A stretch of 64,000 nt of DNA from Wenzhouxiangella sediminis (GCF_003410055.1 NZ_QUZK01000046.1:62001-126000), one strand, 5' to 3'. Shown: positions 18,014 to 27,306, counted from the stretch's first letter. Notes: generated by a model from the sequence alone, not told the origin. A program made the numbers and translations.

Positions 18014-18958
18014 CTACTGGCAGCTATTGCGGAAGGCATTCATGACCGTCTCGGAGGGGTCGGGTTGGCCGAAGACGCTGGGTCGGATCCTCATCGAGCG
18101 GGCCCAGCGGAGTAGCCATGAGGGGCCGTAGCGCTTGCTGGGGCCCGCCATCGTGGCGTACGCGGGGTCCTCGAGGGCCTCTTTGAGCGTGACGAATTCG
18201 TAACCGCGGCTTTTGAACAGTTCGAGCGAATCGGACAGGGTGGCGGCGTTGATCCGGTTGGCGTGGATCAGCCAGATCTGCGGGATCGGCCGGCCGAAGA
18301 GATCATCGCTCATGGTCTCGAATGCGTCGATGGCGTCGCCGAGGTGCTGCATGTATTCGGCAACGAGCGCCGTCCGATCCATCCCGGGGTCTTCGCCGGC
18401 TGCCAGGTGGTCGTAGATGCAGGAAAACAGGTAGTCGGTGTGTTCGATGGTGAAGGGCGCCACGGTGTAGCCGTGCGCGGCCAGGAAGCTCTCGAAGGCG
18501 AACTGTTCCTCGATCGAATCGCCGGTTTGCGTGAAAGGGTGCCGGAAGTAGCGATAGGGGCGATCTGCCCGTTCCGACAGCCAGCGTGAGATCGGCTCCC
18601 CTTTCAAGACCGCCGCCTTCATGGCGGACAACTCGGTCTCGTGCATGCCGACGTGCCCGAAGGTGTGGTTGCCGAGCTCCATGCCGTCGTCCAGCCACGC
18701 TTCGAGCAGGGCGACGTTGGCGTCGATACCGCCGTCCTCGAGCAGCTTGTCCTCATTGACGAACCCGACCGCCTGCGCGTCACGGTCGCGCAGCGCCGAC
18801 AATATCTTTTCGGTGATTTCCCGCTTCTCGTCGACAGAGACCGGCGTCGCGCTGGCCACGGGCAGGTCGTCGATGGTGATGGCCAGCTTCTTGCCTTCGG
18901 CGCAGTAGGCGGCGATCGGCATGAGGCAGAAGAGAATGATTGAAAGAGTGCGGTTCAT
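18014..18958 (-). CDS. secreted polysaccharide deacetylase (NodB-like)
   Basis: Exported carbohydrate-esterase-4 protein, 314 residues, with a signal peptide (LSIILFCLMPIAAYC). NodB motifs are present: TIDDLP (motif 1, aspartates), NHTFGH (motif 2, the HxxxH metal ligands), and RYFRHPFTQTG (motif 3). The late IPQIWLIHANRINA supplies the usual leucine-histidine motif. It should remove acetyl groups from N-acetylated sugars in the periplasm, but the substrate polymer is unknown. ATG 18958 was chosen with GAAGGTG upstream. Confidence 0.88.
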   Translation of the reverse strand: MNRTLSIILFCLMPIAAYCAEGKKLAITIDDLPVASATPVSVDEKREITEKILSALRDRDAQAVGFVNEDKLLEDGGIDANVALLEAWLDDGMELGNHTFGHVGMHETELSAMKAAVLKGEPISRWLSERADRPYRYFRHPFTQTGDSIEEQFAFESFLAAHGYTVAPFTIEHTDYLFSCIYDHLAAGEDPGMDRTALVAEYMQHLGDAIDAFETMSDDLFGRPIPQIWLIHANRINAATLSDSLELFKSRGYEFVTLKEALEDPAYATMAGPSKRYGPSWLLRWARSMRIRPSVFGQPDPSETVMNAFRNSCQ

Positions 18959-19026
18959 CGGATCGGTCACCTTCGTTGTTCTGATTCGGGGTGGTCGAGA
19001 TTGCCGTCAATTTGTCCCATGTCAGT

Positions 19027-20541
19027 TTACGAGTTGCCGGCGGGATGGTTGTCGGCTCGTGATCGGGCGGCATCAAGAAGGTCGTCCAGCGTCACGCGAT
19101 TCAGTAGTTTTCCATTGAATATCACCGAATCGATCGAGCGGGTATTGGAGATGTTCTCCAGCGGATTGGCATCCAGCAGCAACAGGTCGGCTCGCTTGCC
19201 GACCGCGATCCCCCCCAGCAGGTCGGATTGGTCGAGGTATGCCGCGGGTGTTGTCGTCGCAGCACGAAGTACGTCCATCGGCGGGAGGCCGGCCCGGGAA
19301 AGATGCAGCAGTTCGTCGTGCAGGCTGAAGCCCGGGAAGGATATCGTGTCGTTGGCATCCGTGCCGGCCATGATCTGCACGCCCGACTGGAAGGCCAGTC
19401 GCGTGATCATCAGCCCGTGTTCGAAGAACGCCGCATAGGCGGCCACGTCCTCTGCCGAGGACGAGTTGGCAGTCGATTGCAGGTCCTGCTGCCAGAAGCC
19501 GCGCAGCATCGTCGGCACATAGGCGAGCCGGGGATCCTCGCGGTAGTCGGCGTTCCCGGCGCGGGCATCCATCTCCCGCGTCTCGTGCGTCGGCACGTAG
19601 TAAGTGCCGTTGTCTACAAGCTCGGCCAGCAGCCGGCGACATAGCGCCGGATCGAACGAGGTGACGATTGCATTCAGTTGCTCGGCAACTTCAGGCATTT
19701 CCACATCGACGTCGCCTGCCAGCCGGCGCTGCCACATCGAGCGCAGCTCCGATCCGGTCCGACTGCAGTCGCGGGGGATGACCCGCGCATGCTCGATGGT
19801 TCGGTGACCGCGTTCCGACGCTTCCAGCACCAAGACCGGATGCGGCACATGGCCGCTGACTTCGTGTCCGGCCGCCTTCGCCTCTTCGAGCAGCGCGAAG
19901 TAGGCGCCCCGGGGCAATCCGCTGTAGGTCTTGATGAAGTCGACGTCGCGCGCCCGGATGTGCCCGACGAGCGTGGTCGCCTGGGCGGCATCGGTCGGGG
20001 TCACGAAATCCGGCGCGCCCTCGGGCACGTGGGGCGGCCGACGTTCGGACGGCCCTCGCACGATGGCGCTCGACAGCCTTTCGATATGCGGCCCGGGCCT
20101 GAGTCCGGCCTCGATTTCGGCCTGCAGTTCGCGGTAGTCGTCGATGCAGGCGAAGATCTCCCCCCTCGGTTCCCAGCAGTCTCCGCTCATCTCTCTGACG
20201 CTCGTCACGCCGTTGGCCAGAAGCAATTCCAGCGTGCTGTCGGAGAACATCGGGTGGGCCAGGTGCACGTGCATGTCCATGAGGCCGGGTATCAGGAACT
20301 TGCCCTCGGCGTCGATATAGCCGGGGCGTTCGTGGTTGTCGGCTCCCGTGTGTCGAATGGTCGCGATCCGGCCATCGACGATGTGCACATCGCGGCCTTC
20401 GAGGACGCGCCGTGACTCCGGGTCGATCACCGTGACGTTACCGATCATGATCGTGTCTGAATCTCGGCCGGGCAGGGCGCAGCCGTGAAGCAATAGCGCG
20501 ACGATCAGGCATAAGGCGGGCTTGAGGTTCTGGTTTGCCAT
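19027..20541 (-). CDS. amidohydrolase lipoprotein
   Basis: Metal-dependent amidohydrolase, 504 residues, with a lipoprotein-like signal (LCLIVALLLHGC). The first metal motif is intact: MDMHVHLAHP. Later ligands are SGHVPH and HRTIEHAR, and the final aspartate is in AGTDANDTISFPG. The C-terminus has GGIAVGKRADLLLLDANPLE, the standard beta-sandwich closing strand. ATG 20541 with GAAGGA upstream was preferred to a GTG two codons earlier. The substrate is unknown; the next upstream gene encodes a beta-lactamase-fold hydrolase, and the 31-bp gap suggests one transcript. Confidence 0.87.
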   Translation of the reverse strand: MANQNLKPALCLIVALLLHGCALPGRDSDTIMIGNVTVIDPESRRVLEGRDVHIVDGRIATIRHTGADNHERPGYIDAEGKFLIPGLMDMHVHLAHPMFSDSTLELLLANGVTSVREMSGDCWEPRGEIFACIDDYRELQAEIEAGLRPGPHIERLSSAIVRGPSERRPPHVPEGAPDFVTPTDAAQATTLVGHIRARDVDFIKTYSGLPRGAYFALLEEAKAAGHEVSGHVPHPVLVLEASERGHRTIEHARVIPRDCSRTGSELRSMWQRRLAGDVDVEMPEVAEQLNAIVTSFDPALCRRLLAELVDNGTYYVPTHETREMDARAGNADYREDPRLAYVPTMLRGFWQQDLQSTANSSSAEDVAAYAAFFEHGLMITRLAFQSGVQIMAGTDANDTISFPGFSLHDELLHLSRAGLPPMDVLRAATTTPAAYLDQSDLLGGIAVGKRADLLLLDANPLENISNTRSIDSVIFNGKLLNRVTLDDLLDAARSRADNHPAGNS

Positions 20542-20572
20542 GTTCACTTGTCCTTCCGCTCCATGCCGGGGG

Positions 20573-21949
20573 TCAGATGTCCTGCAATGCGTTCAGCCAG
20601 GCCTCAGCGGCGTCGGAATCGAAACCGGTGACGAGCCGCTTCACTTCGCCGTCGACGACCAGAAGTCGCTCGACAAGCCGCTCGACCTGCTCGATTTCCA
20701 TCTTGCCTTCGAGAACGGCGAATACATAGGGGTCGACGGCCCGTGAAGCGACAGCCTTGTCGGAGGCTGACAGCCCGGATTGCTGAACCAGTGCCGTATC
20801 GACGGCATGGAGCAGCTTCGACAGGAAGCTCGGCGAGCGAGAGATGCCCCGGCTCATAGGCTCCAGTGCCTGCGGCGGCAGGTGTTCAAGGTAGCGCCAG
20901 ACGAGCCGGTCCATGCTCTGGACAATTCGCTCACCGTTGTCGAGCGCGGCCTTGATCAGGGGGCGATAGACGAGTTCGCCGTTGGAGCTGCTGGTGAGTA
21001 TGACCAGCCCTTCTCCCGTTTCAGGATGGACAATGGCGAGTGTGCGAACCCCGGGCTCGCGGCCGTCGTGCATCAGGGCCTGCGAATTGCCCAGGGGAAT
21101 CAGCTTCCAGCCCAGTCCGAAGTGTTCGGCAGGATCGTCGTGCAGGGCCTGGGGCGACTGCATCTCCTCGACGAGCTCTTGGGAGAGCTCCGCTCCTTCG
21201 GCGACCCAGGCGAGGAAGCTTGCGTAGTCGCCGACGGTCGTCATCAGGTGCGCGGCGGCGTTGGGCCGGCGTTCGTCGAGACTGGTGTCGATCGGCTCTC
21301 CCGCCTCATTGTAGCCTCGTGCCACATTGTCCCCGATGGTGTCGGTCCAGCCCATCGTGGTGCGGGTCATACTGGCGGGTTCGAAGACGTACTCGGCGGT
21401 CAGTGCACTGATCGACGCTTCCGTGCTGCGCTCGATGGCGCGGCGCAGGTATTCGAAACCTTCGCCCGAATATTCGTGCCGGGTGCCCGGGGGGAACATG
21501 AACTGCAGTTGCCGGTTGCCCCGCCAGTTCGGAAGTCCAGACTGATGGCTCAAAAGGATGCGCGGCGTGAGCTGTTCATGACGGGGATCGTCGGCCAGGT
21601 CAGGGTCGACCCAGAGATCTCCCAGCGACTGATCGAGCGTCATCTCGCCTTCATCGACCAGGTGCAGGGCGGTGACCGCGAACACCGGTTTGGTCAGGCT
21701 TGCGGCATTGAACACGGTATCGGTGTTCAGGGCCTTGCCCGGTGCACGCTCGCCGAATGCGGCCTGCCAGGCGACGCGGCCGTTCTCGATGCTGGCGATG
21801 GCCAGGCCCGGTACTCGGGCTCGTTCCATCTGGCCGGCAATCTGCTGCTGGAGCGCTTCCGGTGGCAATGCGTTCTCCGGGCGCGCCTCCTGCATGGCAC
21901 AGAGGCCGAAGATGACGGCAAGGCCGGTCAGCAGGATGGACTTTCTCAT
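20573..21949 (-). CDS. secreted serine hydrolase, class C beta-lactamase fold
   Basis: Exported 458-residue protein with a signal peptide (ILLTGLAVIFGLCAMQ). The active-site SxxK is S84-K87 (AASLTKPVF), and YSG in YSGEGFEYL replaces the YxN of true beta-lactamases, as in many esterases and peptidases of this family. The first 340 residues form the catalytic domain, and the C-terminal 110 residues are an extra domain that I do not recognise. Likely a peptidase or esterase, not a drug-resistance enzyme. Confidence 0.85.
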   Translation of the reverse strand: MRKSILLTGLAVIFGLCAMQEARPENALPPEALQQQIAGQMERARVPGLAIASIENGRVAWQAAFGERAPGKALNTDTVFNAASLTKPVFAVTALHLVDEGEMTLDQSLGDLWVDPDLADDPRHEQLTPRILLSHQSGLPNWRGNRQLQFMFPPGTRHEYSGEGFEYLRRAIERSTEASISALTAEYVFEPASMTRTTMGWTDTIGDNVARGYNEAGEPIDTSLDERRPNAAAHLMTTVGDYASFLAWVAEGAELSQELVEEMQSPQALHDDPAEHFGLGWKLIPLGNSQALMHDGREPGVRTLAIVHPETGEGLVILTSSSNGELVYRPLIKAALDNGERIVQSMDRLVWRYLEHLPPQALEPMSRGISRSPSFLSKLLHAVDTALVQQSGLSASDKAVASRAVDPYVFAVLEGKMEIEQVERLVERLLVVDGEVKRLVTGFDSDAAEAWLNALQDI

Positions 21950-22134
21950 GGTAGCTTCCTCTTGGTCTGGTGCTCCCCAATGGAGCGTGTCTGGACATTC
22001 GCTTTCGTGGGGATTGATACGGCGAGGCCGGAATCGGTTGCACCCGGAATGAAATTAATTCGGAATTTTGTGCAGCCGAATCCTGTTGTGTTGTATCTAA
22101 TCGTGTTGAGGAACGAATTTTCCGGGAGACGACC

Positions 22135-22467
22135 ATGTTCGACATCATCGCTTTGCTGATCCCCATCGTCGGGTTCATATGCCTGGTCGCGATCGTGCGC
22201 GCGGTCATCGACGGGCGAGTGAAAAGGCGGCTGGCCGAAATGCAGGCCAGCGAGGGCATGGTTCGTGCGCTCGCGCAGGCCGACGAGGCCAGGCGCAAGC
22301 ATGAAGTGCTCAAGTGGGGGCTCGTGCTGGGGTTGACCGGCTTCGCCCTGGTCTTGATCGAATTGTTCAATCTCGGCAGTGAGGATCCGGGCGCTTACGG
22401 GCTGTTGCTCGCCGCGGCGGGCGTCGGCCTGCTGCTGAACAGGGTTCTCCAGGGGCGCGATGCCTGA
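22135..22467 (+). CDS. small two-helix membrane protein next to ECF sigma factor
   Basis: 110 residues: a membrane helix (IIALLIPIVGFICLVAIVRAV), a charged helical stretch (VKRRLAEMQASEGMVRALAQ), a second helix (WGLVLGLTGFALVLIEL) and a third hydrophobic hairpin part (AYGLLLAAAGVGLLL). It is 11 bp upstream of an ECF sigma-factor gene; in related loci a DUF6249-like membrane protein occupies this place. It is a candidate sensor or anti-sigma partner, but nothing in the sequence proves this. Confidence 0.7.
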   Translation: MFDIIALLIPIVGFICLVAIVRAVIDGRVKRRLAEMQASEGMVRALAQADEARRKHEVLKWGLVLGLTGFALVLIELFNLGSEDPGAYGLLLAAAGVGLLLNRVLQGRDA

Positions 22468-22478
22468 GACCACGATTC

Positions 22479-23063
22479 GTGGAACGGAAAGACGACAGGA
22501 CTGGCCGGGATCGCGCGCTGGTCGAGGCCGTGCGCTCCGGCCGGGAAGGGGCGTTCGCGGCACTGGTCGAGCGGCACCAGCGCCTGGTTTGGCACCTGGT
22601 CTACCGCATGGTGCGCCATCCGGAAGACTGCCGCGAGCTTTGCCAGGAAGTCTTCATTCGCGTTCATGCGAAGCTGGGTCAGTTCCGCTTCGACAGCTCT
22701 TTGGCGACCTGGATCGGCAAAATCGCGTTCAGCATCTGCGCGAGGCACCTGCAGCGCAAACGACTGCCGCTGCTCGAGTCGGGCGAAGACGACACGCCTC
22801 CCGTGGAGACGGCGGCCGACGATTTCGACCTGGCTGCCGCCTGCGCCGACCAGCAGTTGCTGGGTTACTTGCAGGAGGCACTGGAAGAACTGCCTCCGAT
22901 CTCGCGAACGGTTCTAACGCTGTACTACCTCGAGGAGATGAGCGTGGGCGAGGTCTCCGAGATCATGGACAAGCCGGAAGGCACGATCAAGAATCTGCTC
23001 TTTCGCGCGCGCAACCGTTTGCGCTCTGAATTCAACCGATACCTGGAGCCATCCGATGAGTGA
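22479..23063 (+). CDS. ECF-type RNA polymerase sigma factor
   Basis: Sigma-70 family factor of 194 residues. Region 2 is visible (LVWHLVYRMVRHPEDCRELCQEVFIRVH in two parts: LVWHLVYRMVRHPED and ELCQEVFIRVHAKLGQF), with SSLATWIGKIAFSICARHLQ for the DNA-melting and -10 part, and region 4 is near the C-terminus (LYYLEEMSVGEVSEIMDKPE, then GTIKNLLFRARNRLR). The start is GTG 22479 with only a weak ribosome-binding site. It overlaps the next gene by 8 bp, so the downstream product is probably its anti-sigma partner. Confidence 0.9.
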   Translation: MERKDDRTGRDRALVEAVRSGREGAFAALVERHQRLVWHLVYRMVRHPEDCRELCQEVFIRVHAKLGQFRFDSSLATWIGKIAFSICARHLQRKRLPLLESGEDDTPPVETAADDFDLAAACADQQLLGYLQEALEELPPISRTVLTLYYLEEMSVGEVSEIMDKPEGTIKNLLFRARNRLRSEFNRYLEPSDE

Positions 23064-23433
23064 ACATCACAGGGACAGTGACCCGTTCGAGGCCTTGTTG
23101 CGGCATTCGATTCGAACGGCGCCGATGGCCGAGCCGCCGCCGGGGTTCGCCGGGTCGATGGAGAGCCTGGTCGCCGGCCGTGCCGAGGCTGCGAGTCTGG
23201 AAGCCTGGCTGACACGAATCGCCATCTGGATCACGGCGATCGCGACCGTCGGCTTTCTCGTGTCTTTCATCGGCCGGCTGGTCGGCTATCTGGGCGAGGT
23301 CATGGGCGATGCGCCCTGGCCGCTGTTGGCTGCGACTCTGGCGATTCTGGGGATGATCAAGTTGATGGAGTTCGTACCGCGTTGGGGGCACGGTACTCGC
23401 GCAGAGCCGCACGGCGGCGGTGATCTGAGCTGA
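23056..23433 (+). CDS. putative membrane anti-sigma protein
   Basis: 125-residue protein with a soluble N-terminus (DPFEALLRHSIRTAPMAEPP), followed by two membrane helices (ITAIATVGFLVSFIGRLVGYL and WPLLAATLAILGMIKLM). The N-terminal part resembles the short cytosolic helix of anti-sigma proteins, but it has no zinc motif (HxxxCxxC). Overlap with the sigma-factor gene (ATGAGTGA) is the main evidence for the role. Confidence 0.6.
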   Translation: MSEHHRDSDPFEALLRHSIRTAPMAEPPPGFAGSMESLVAGRAEAASLEAWLTRIAIWITAIATVGFLVSFIGRLVGYLGEVMGDAPWPLLAATLAILGMIKLMEFVPRWGHGTRAEPHGGGDLS

Positions 23434-23445
23434 TTGCGAGCTTCG

Positions 23446-24378
23446 TCAGGGTATCCGTTTCTCGAGGTGTTCTGCGAAGTAGTCGAAGGTCTCGGCCGAG
23501 GTCTTCTTCGGGGTGTAGCCGAATTCCTCCTTGAGGCGGCGGTTGGAGAGAACGGGGCGGTAGCGCAGGAAGTCGATCTGCTCCGGGCCGGTGGGTTTGC
23601 CCAGCCACTTGGCGATGCGCAGCCCGAGCTTGACCAGGCCGACGGGCAGGCTGAGCGTGGGCTTGCCCAGGCGGCGCGCGATTTCGCGCATGTTCAGGGC
23701 GCCGTCGCCGGCCAGGTTGTAGACGCCCTCGGCGTCTTCGCGGATGCCTTTCTCGAGAATGTCGAGCACGTCCTCGTCCCAGATGAAGACGAACGGAGAG
23801 TCGTGGCCCTTGAGCACCAGGATGCGCCTGGCGGTGAACAGGGCGGTGATCTGGTTGCGGGTTTCGGTACCCAGCACGGTGCCGGGGCGCAGCACGAGTT
23901 GTTTCAGTTCCGGGTGCAGCTTGCGGTAGCGCGCCAGCATTTCCTCGATGCGGCGCTTGTGGTCGGAATAGGCGAAGGTCTCGTTGCCCCTGAGTGCGTC
24001 GTTCTCGTCGATCCAGTCCGGGTTGTCGGCGTGGTAGCCGTAGGCCGCGCCCGAGCTGGTGACGGTGAGGTGCGTCACGCCGGTGTCCAGGCAGGCCTGC
24101 AGCACGTTGCGGGTGCCGCCGACGTCGATGTCGAAATCGCGCTGGCGGTCCTTCGAGGCCTGCAGCACGGAAGCCAGGTGGACGACGTGGGTGATTGCAT
24201 GGGCGCGCATGACTTCGGTCAGGCTTCTTGATCGGATATCAAGCACTTGCAGCGGAAAGCTCAGGTCGTCGCGCTTGCGGATATCGGTGCCGAAGACCTC
24301 GAAATCGTGGGCCAGGCGGTTGCCGAGCTTGTGGCCGATGTAACCGGCTGCGCCGGTGATGAGGATGCGTTTGCTCAT
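23446..24378 (-). CDS. NAD-dependent epimerase/dehydratase
   Basis: Extended SDR enzyme, 310 residues. The nucleotide motif is GAAGYIG (residues 8-14), DIRSR follows, and the active site is YSDHK with Ser in TVTSSGAAYG. The C-terminal LSNRRLKEEFGYTPKKTSAETF is typical of sugar-nucleotide epimerase-type proteins. The substrate is unknown; it could act on a sugar nucleotide or a steroid-like ring. It is the second gene of a pair, its ATG overlapping the stop of nothing upstream but the BASS gene overlapping its start by 4 nt (24375-24378). Confidence 0.88.
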   Translation of the reverse strand: MSKRILITGAAGYIGHKLGNRLAHDFEVFGTDIRKRDDLSFPLQVLDIRSRSLTEVMRAHAITHVVHLASVLQASKDRQRDFDIDVGGTRNVLQACLDTGVTHLTVTSSGAAYGYHADNPDWIDENDALRGNETFAYSDHKRRIEEMLARYRKLHPELKQLVLRPGTVLGTETRNQITALFTARRILVLKGHDSPFVFIWDEDVLDILEKGIREDAEGVYNLAGDGALNMREIARRLGKPTLSLPVGLVKLGLRIAKWLGKPTGPEQIDFLRYRPVLSNRRLKEEFGYTPKKTSAETFDYFAEHLEKRIP

Positions 24379-25292
24379 GCTGCTTCCTCCGCGGGTTGCG
24401 TCGGCTGTTCAGACGGCTCGGGCGGCGGGCGCCGCGCCCAGATCTGCGCCAGGGTAATGCCGGCGATCAGGTGCCACACGCCCCAGAAGCCGGCGATGAG
24501 CAGCATGCCGCCGGCTTCGGGGAAGAAGGTGAACAGGATGACCAGGCCCAGGCCGGAGTTCTGGATGCCGACCTCCATGGTGACTGCGCGCCGGTCGGCG
24601 ACGGGCAGCCGGAAGGCGCTGGCCATGCCGAATCCGAGGCAGAAGGCGAGCAGGTTGTGGCCCACTACCAGCCACACGAAGGTGTGGAATTTCGCCAGGA
24701 AGGTGCTGAAATTCATGGCGAAAGCGATGCCGGCAAACGCCAGCAGCACCAGCAGGGAAAAGATCCGCAGCGGCGTCTCGCTCTTCTCGGCCAGCCTGGG
24801 CCAGTGCCGGCCGGTGAGCATGCCCAGCACCAGTGGAATGCCGAGCACCAGGACGACCAGTATCAGGATGTTGCCGGGGTCGAGGCTGATCTCGGTGAGG
24901 TACCCGCGCGTGTAGGGATTGAGCCAGCCGTAGAAGGCGAAGTTCAGCGGCGTGAGCACAATGGCCGCCAGGCTCGAGACCGCCGTCATCGACACCGACA
25001 CGGCCACCGAACCCCGGGCCATGAAGGTCATGATGTTGGAGAAGTTGCCGCCGGGGCAGGCGGCGATCAGGATCATGCCCAACGCGATTTCCGGATCCAG
25101 CTTCAAGGCCCAGGTTACCGCGCAGGTCGCCGCCGGCAGCAGCAGGAACTGCGCCACCAGCCCCGCGGCCGGCGCGACGGGCGTCCTGATGATCCGGGTG
25201 AAGTCGGCCGGACGCAGGCTCAGCGCCACGCCGAACATCATCAGCGCCAGGATGACGTTGAGCAGGATCAGGCTGTCTGGATCGAAACGCAC
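24375..25292 (-). CDS. bile acid:sodium symporter family protein (BASS)
   Basis: Inner-membrane transporter of 305 residues with about nine to ten helices. Typical motifs are ALSLRPADFTRI near helix 2, ACPGGNFSNIMTFMARGSVA (helix 4 unwound region), and TMEVGIQNSGLGLVILF near the second unwound helix. BASS proteins co-transport sodium with bile acids, pantoate, pyruvate or similar anions; the substrate here is not known. Its stop overlaps the start of the epimerase gene (ATGA), so the two are translationally coupled. Confidence 0.9.
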   Translation of the reverse strand: MRFDPDSLILLNVILALMMFGVALSLRPADFTRIIRTPVAPAAGLVAQFLLLPAATCAVTWALKLDPEIALGMILIAACPGGNFSNIMTFMARGSVAVSVSMTAVSSLAAIVLTPLNFAFYGWLNPYTRGYLTEISLDPGNILILVVLVLGIPLVLGMLTGRHWPRLAEKSETPLRIFSLLVLLAFAGIAFAMNFSTFLAKFHTFVWLVVGHNLLAFCLGFGMASAFRLPVADRRAVTMEVGIQNSGLGLVILFTFFPEAGGMLLIAGFWGVWHLIAGITLAQIWARRPPPEPSEQPTQPAEEAA

Positions 25293-25313
25293 CGGATTGT
25301 CTTCCCCTTGTTC

Positions 25314-27062
25314 CTACCCTTTGGGTTCCTCATGCATCTTCTTGAAATGGATGAGGCCCGGCGCCCACATGTGCTTGACCGGATCCACATCCACGTGGAT
25401 GACCGCGCAGCCGCCGTGGTCCAGTGCCCGCCTCAGTGCAGGCTCGAGTTCTCTGGCATCGGAGACGCGTTCGCCGTGCGCACCCATCGCCTCGGCCACC
25501 TTGTCGAAGGCGATCTCGCCGAGATCGGCCTTGATGGTCTCCTCGGGTTTGAGCGACTTGAACATGAGGGTTTTCAACGGCTTGAGCGCAAATTGCTGAT
25601 TCATTTTCACCATGCCCCACTGCTTGTCGCACAGCACCAGGTAAATGACTTTCAGTTTGTTGCGCACGGCCGTTTCGATTTCCTGCGGATGGAAACCGAA
25701 GGCGCCGTCGCCGATGATGCAGCAAACCGGCTTGTCGGGCCGGGCCACGGCCGCGCCGATGGCCTGGGCTGCGCCCGCGCCGAGCATGCCGAACTTGAAG
25801 GTCGACAGCACGCGGTTGGGCACGCGGGCGCGGTGGTAGAACATCGCCCAGATGGCGGTGTTGCCGCCGTCGGCCACGATGGGCGAGTCGGCGTCGAAGA
25901 CCTCGTTGCAGACGCTGGCCACGTGCGCCGGGTGCATGGGCACCGAGTCGTCCTCCAGCGCCTTGTTCCAGTCGGCTCGGTCCTTCTCGATCTGCTTGCC
26001 GTACTCGGCAACCCGATTGCGGCGTGAATCGATATTGGCCGACTGGCGCTCGGACAGCGCGCGGGCCAGGGCGTCGAGAAACTTGCCGACGTCGGCCTGG
26101 ATGGCCAGGTCGGCGGGTTTGTTCAGGCCCAGCATGCCGGCGTCGAGGTCGACCTGGATGGTGGTCTGCTCGGAGGCCTTGCGCCAGTAGGGCGGCTTGC
26201 CCCACCAGTCGGTCTCGCCGACTCGCGAGCCCAGGATCAGCACCGTGTCGGCGTCGTTGCGCACCTTGTGGTTGAGCTTGACGTGCGGCATGGGCATGGC
26301 CAGGGGCGAGTCTTCGGTGATCACGCCCCGGGCGGCCCAGCTGGTGGTGACCGGTGCCTGGAGCTGCTCGGCCACGCGCTCGAGGGCGTCGAAGGCTTGC
26401 GCATGGATCACGCCGCTGCCGGCGTGGATCATCGGGGCGTCGGCCCGGGTAAGCAGCTCGGCGGCCTGCTCCACCTGCTCGGGCGTGGGAGAGGTCGGTT
26501 CGGTGTTGCGGTATTGCTTCGGCGCCCAGAGCGAAGGCAGGGACTTGAACTTGCCGTTCATGATCGTCTCCGGCACGTCGACGTGAACCACGCCCGGACG
26601 CCCGTCCCAGCTTGCGCGGAAGGCCTTGCGCATCAGTTCCGGCACGCGCTCGAAGGAGGAGGCAGCATGCGAGAACTTACCGATCTGGCCGATCACGCCG
26701 GCCTGGTTGAAGCACTGGTAGGCACCGCCGCGGTCGGGATACATGATCTCGGGCCGGCGCGCGCTGGTAATCGCCAGCACGCGGTTGCCCTCGGCCTGTT
26801 CGACGACCAGGCCGGGCAGCAGGTTGGCCACGCCGGGACCGTTGGAGGCCATGCACACGCCCAGGCGCCCGGTCAGGCGCGCGTAGGCACCGGCCATGTG
26901 CGCCGCGCTGGTTTCGTGGCGCGGCGTGACGATCTCGATGCCCAGCCGGTCGAGCGCCGAGTAGAAACCGAAATAGGTGCCGTCGATGATGCCGAAGACC
27001 TTCTCGACGCCTTCGGCCTGAAGCATGCGGGCGAGCAGTTCGCCGCCGGGGTAGTCCGCCAT
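25314..27062 (-). CDS. thiamine-diphosphate-dependent enzyme (acetolactate synthase-like)
   Basis: Cytosolic ThDP enzyme of 582 residues with the three-domain layout of the POX/AHAS family. The catalytic glutamate is Glu50 (RHETSAAHMAGAYAR), the central FAD-like domain follows (LTRADAPMIHAGSGVI), and the ThDP/Mg motif is GDGAFGFHPQEIETAVRNKL. The absence of acetolactate-specific neighbours (no ilvN or ilvC) argues against a role in branched-chain synthesis; 2-hydroxyacyl-CoA lyase or benzaldehyde-lyase type chemistry is possible. The gene lies 21 bp upstream of the BASS gene, so it may share a transcript. Confidence 0.87.
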   Translation of the reverse strand: MADYPGGELLARMLQAEGVEKVFGIIDGTYFGFYSALDRLGIEIVTPRHETSAAHMAGAYARLTGRLGVCMASNGPGVANLLPGLVVEQAEGNRVLAITSARRPEIMYPDRGGAYQCFNQAGVIGQIGKFSHAASSFERVPELMRKAFRASWDGRPGVVHVDVPETIMNGKFKSLPSLWAPKQYRNTEPTSPTPEQVEQAAELLTRADAPMIHAGSGVIHAQAFDALERVAEQLQAPVTTSWAARGVITEDSPLAMPMPHVKLNHKVRNDADTVLILGSRVGETDWWGKPPYWRKASEQTTIQVDLDAGMLGLNKPADLAIQADVGKFLDALARALSERQSANIDSRRNRVAEYGKQIEKDRADWNKALEDDSVPMHPAHVASVCNEVFDADSPIVADGGNTAIWAMFYHRARVPNRVLSTFKFGMLGAGAAQAIGAAVARPDKPVCCIIGDGAFGFHPQEIETAVRNKLKVIYLVLCDKQWGMVKMNQQFALKPLKTLMFKSLKPEETIKADLGEIAFDKVAEAMGAHGERVSDARELEPALRRALDHGGCAVIHVDVDPVKHMWAPGLIHFKKMHEEPKG

Positions 27063-27115
27063 TTCAGCCTCTTGTGTTTATGTGCTTGTTCGAATGTTCG
27101 ATGAGTGACTGTACA

Positions 27116-27129
27116 CGTCCGTACGGACG
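27116..27129. promoter_or_regulatory. palindromic operator candidate (TetR type)
   Basis: CGTCCGTACGGACG is a perfect 14-bp palindrome in the 244-bp divergent region between the ThDP enzyme and the RND permease genes. Palindromes with a GTCCGTACGGAC core are typical operators of TetR-family repressors of efflux genes (general knowledge). No regulator gene lies next to it; the only TetR gene in the window is near 39 kb. The region also contains TCGAATGTTCGA (starting around 27090), another inverted repeat. Confidence 0.45.
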
Positions 27130-27306
27130 AAGTCATGGCGCGATCTCGTTGCGTCGCCACTTTGGCTCGTGAAATCAATGCGTTAAAGCGATTCTTAAGG
27201 GCGCTTTCGGATCGTTTCCGGATGTTTCGGCAAGGCTTCAGGACTGGTCGGGCGGCGGCGGGAATGATGGAGCTCACATTCATTTCGCCCGCTACGGAAT
27301 CGCGCC

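Noticed and set aside
20573-21949. Antibiotic-resistance beta-lactamase
   Set aside because: The YxN motif is YSG and the protein has a 110-residue extension; the esterase/peptidase branch of the fold is more likely.
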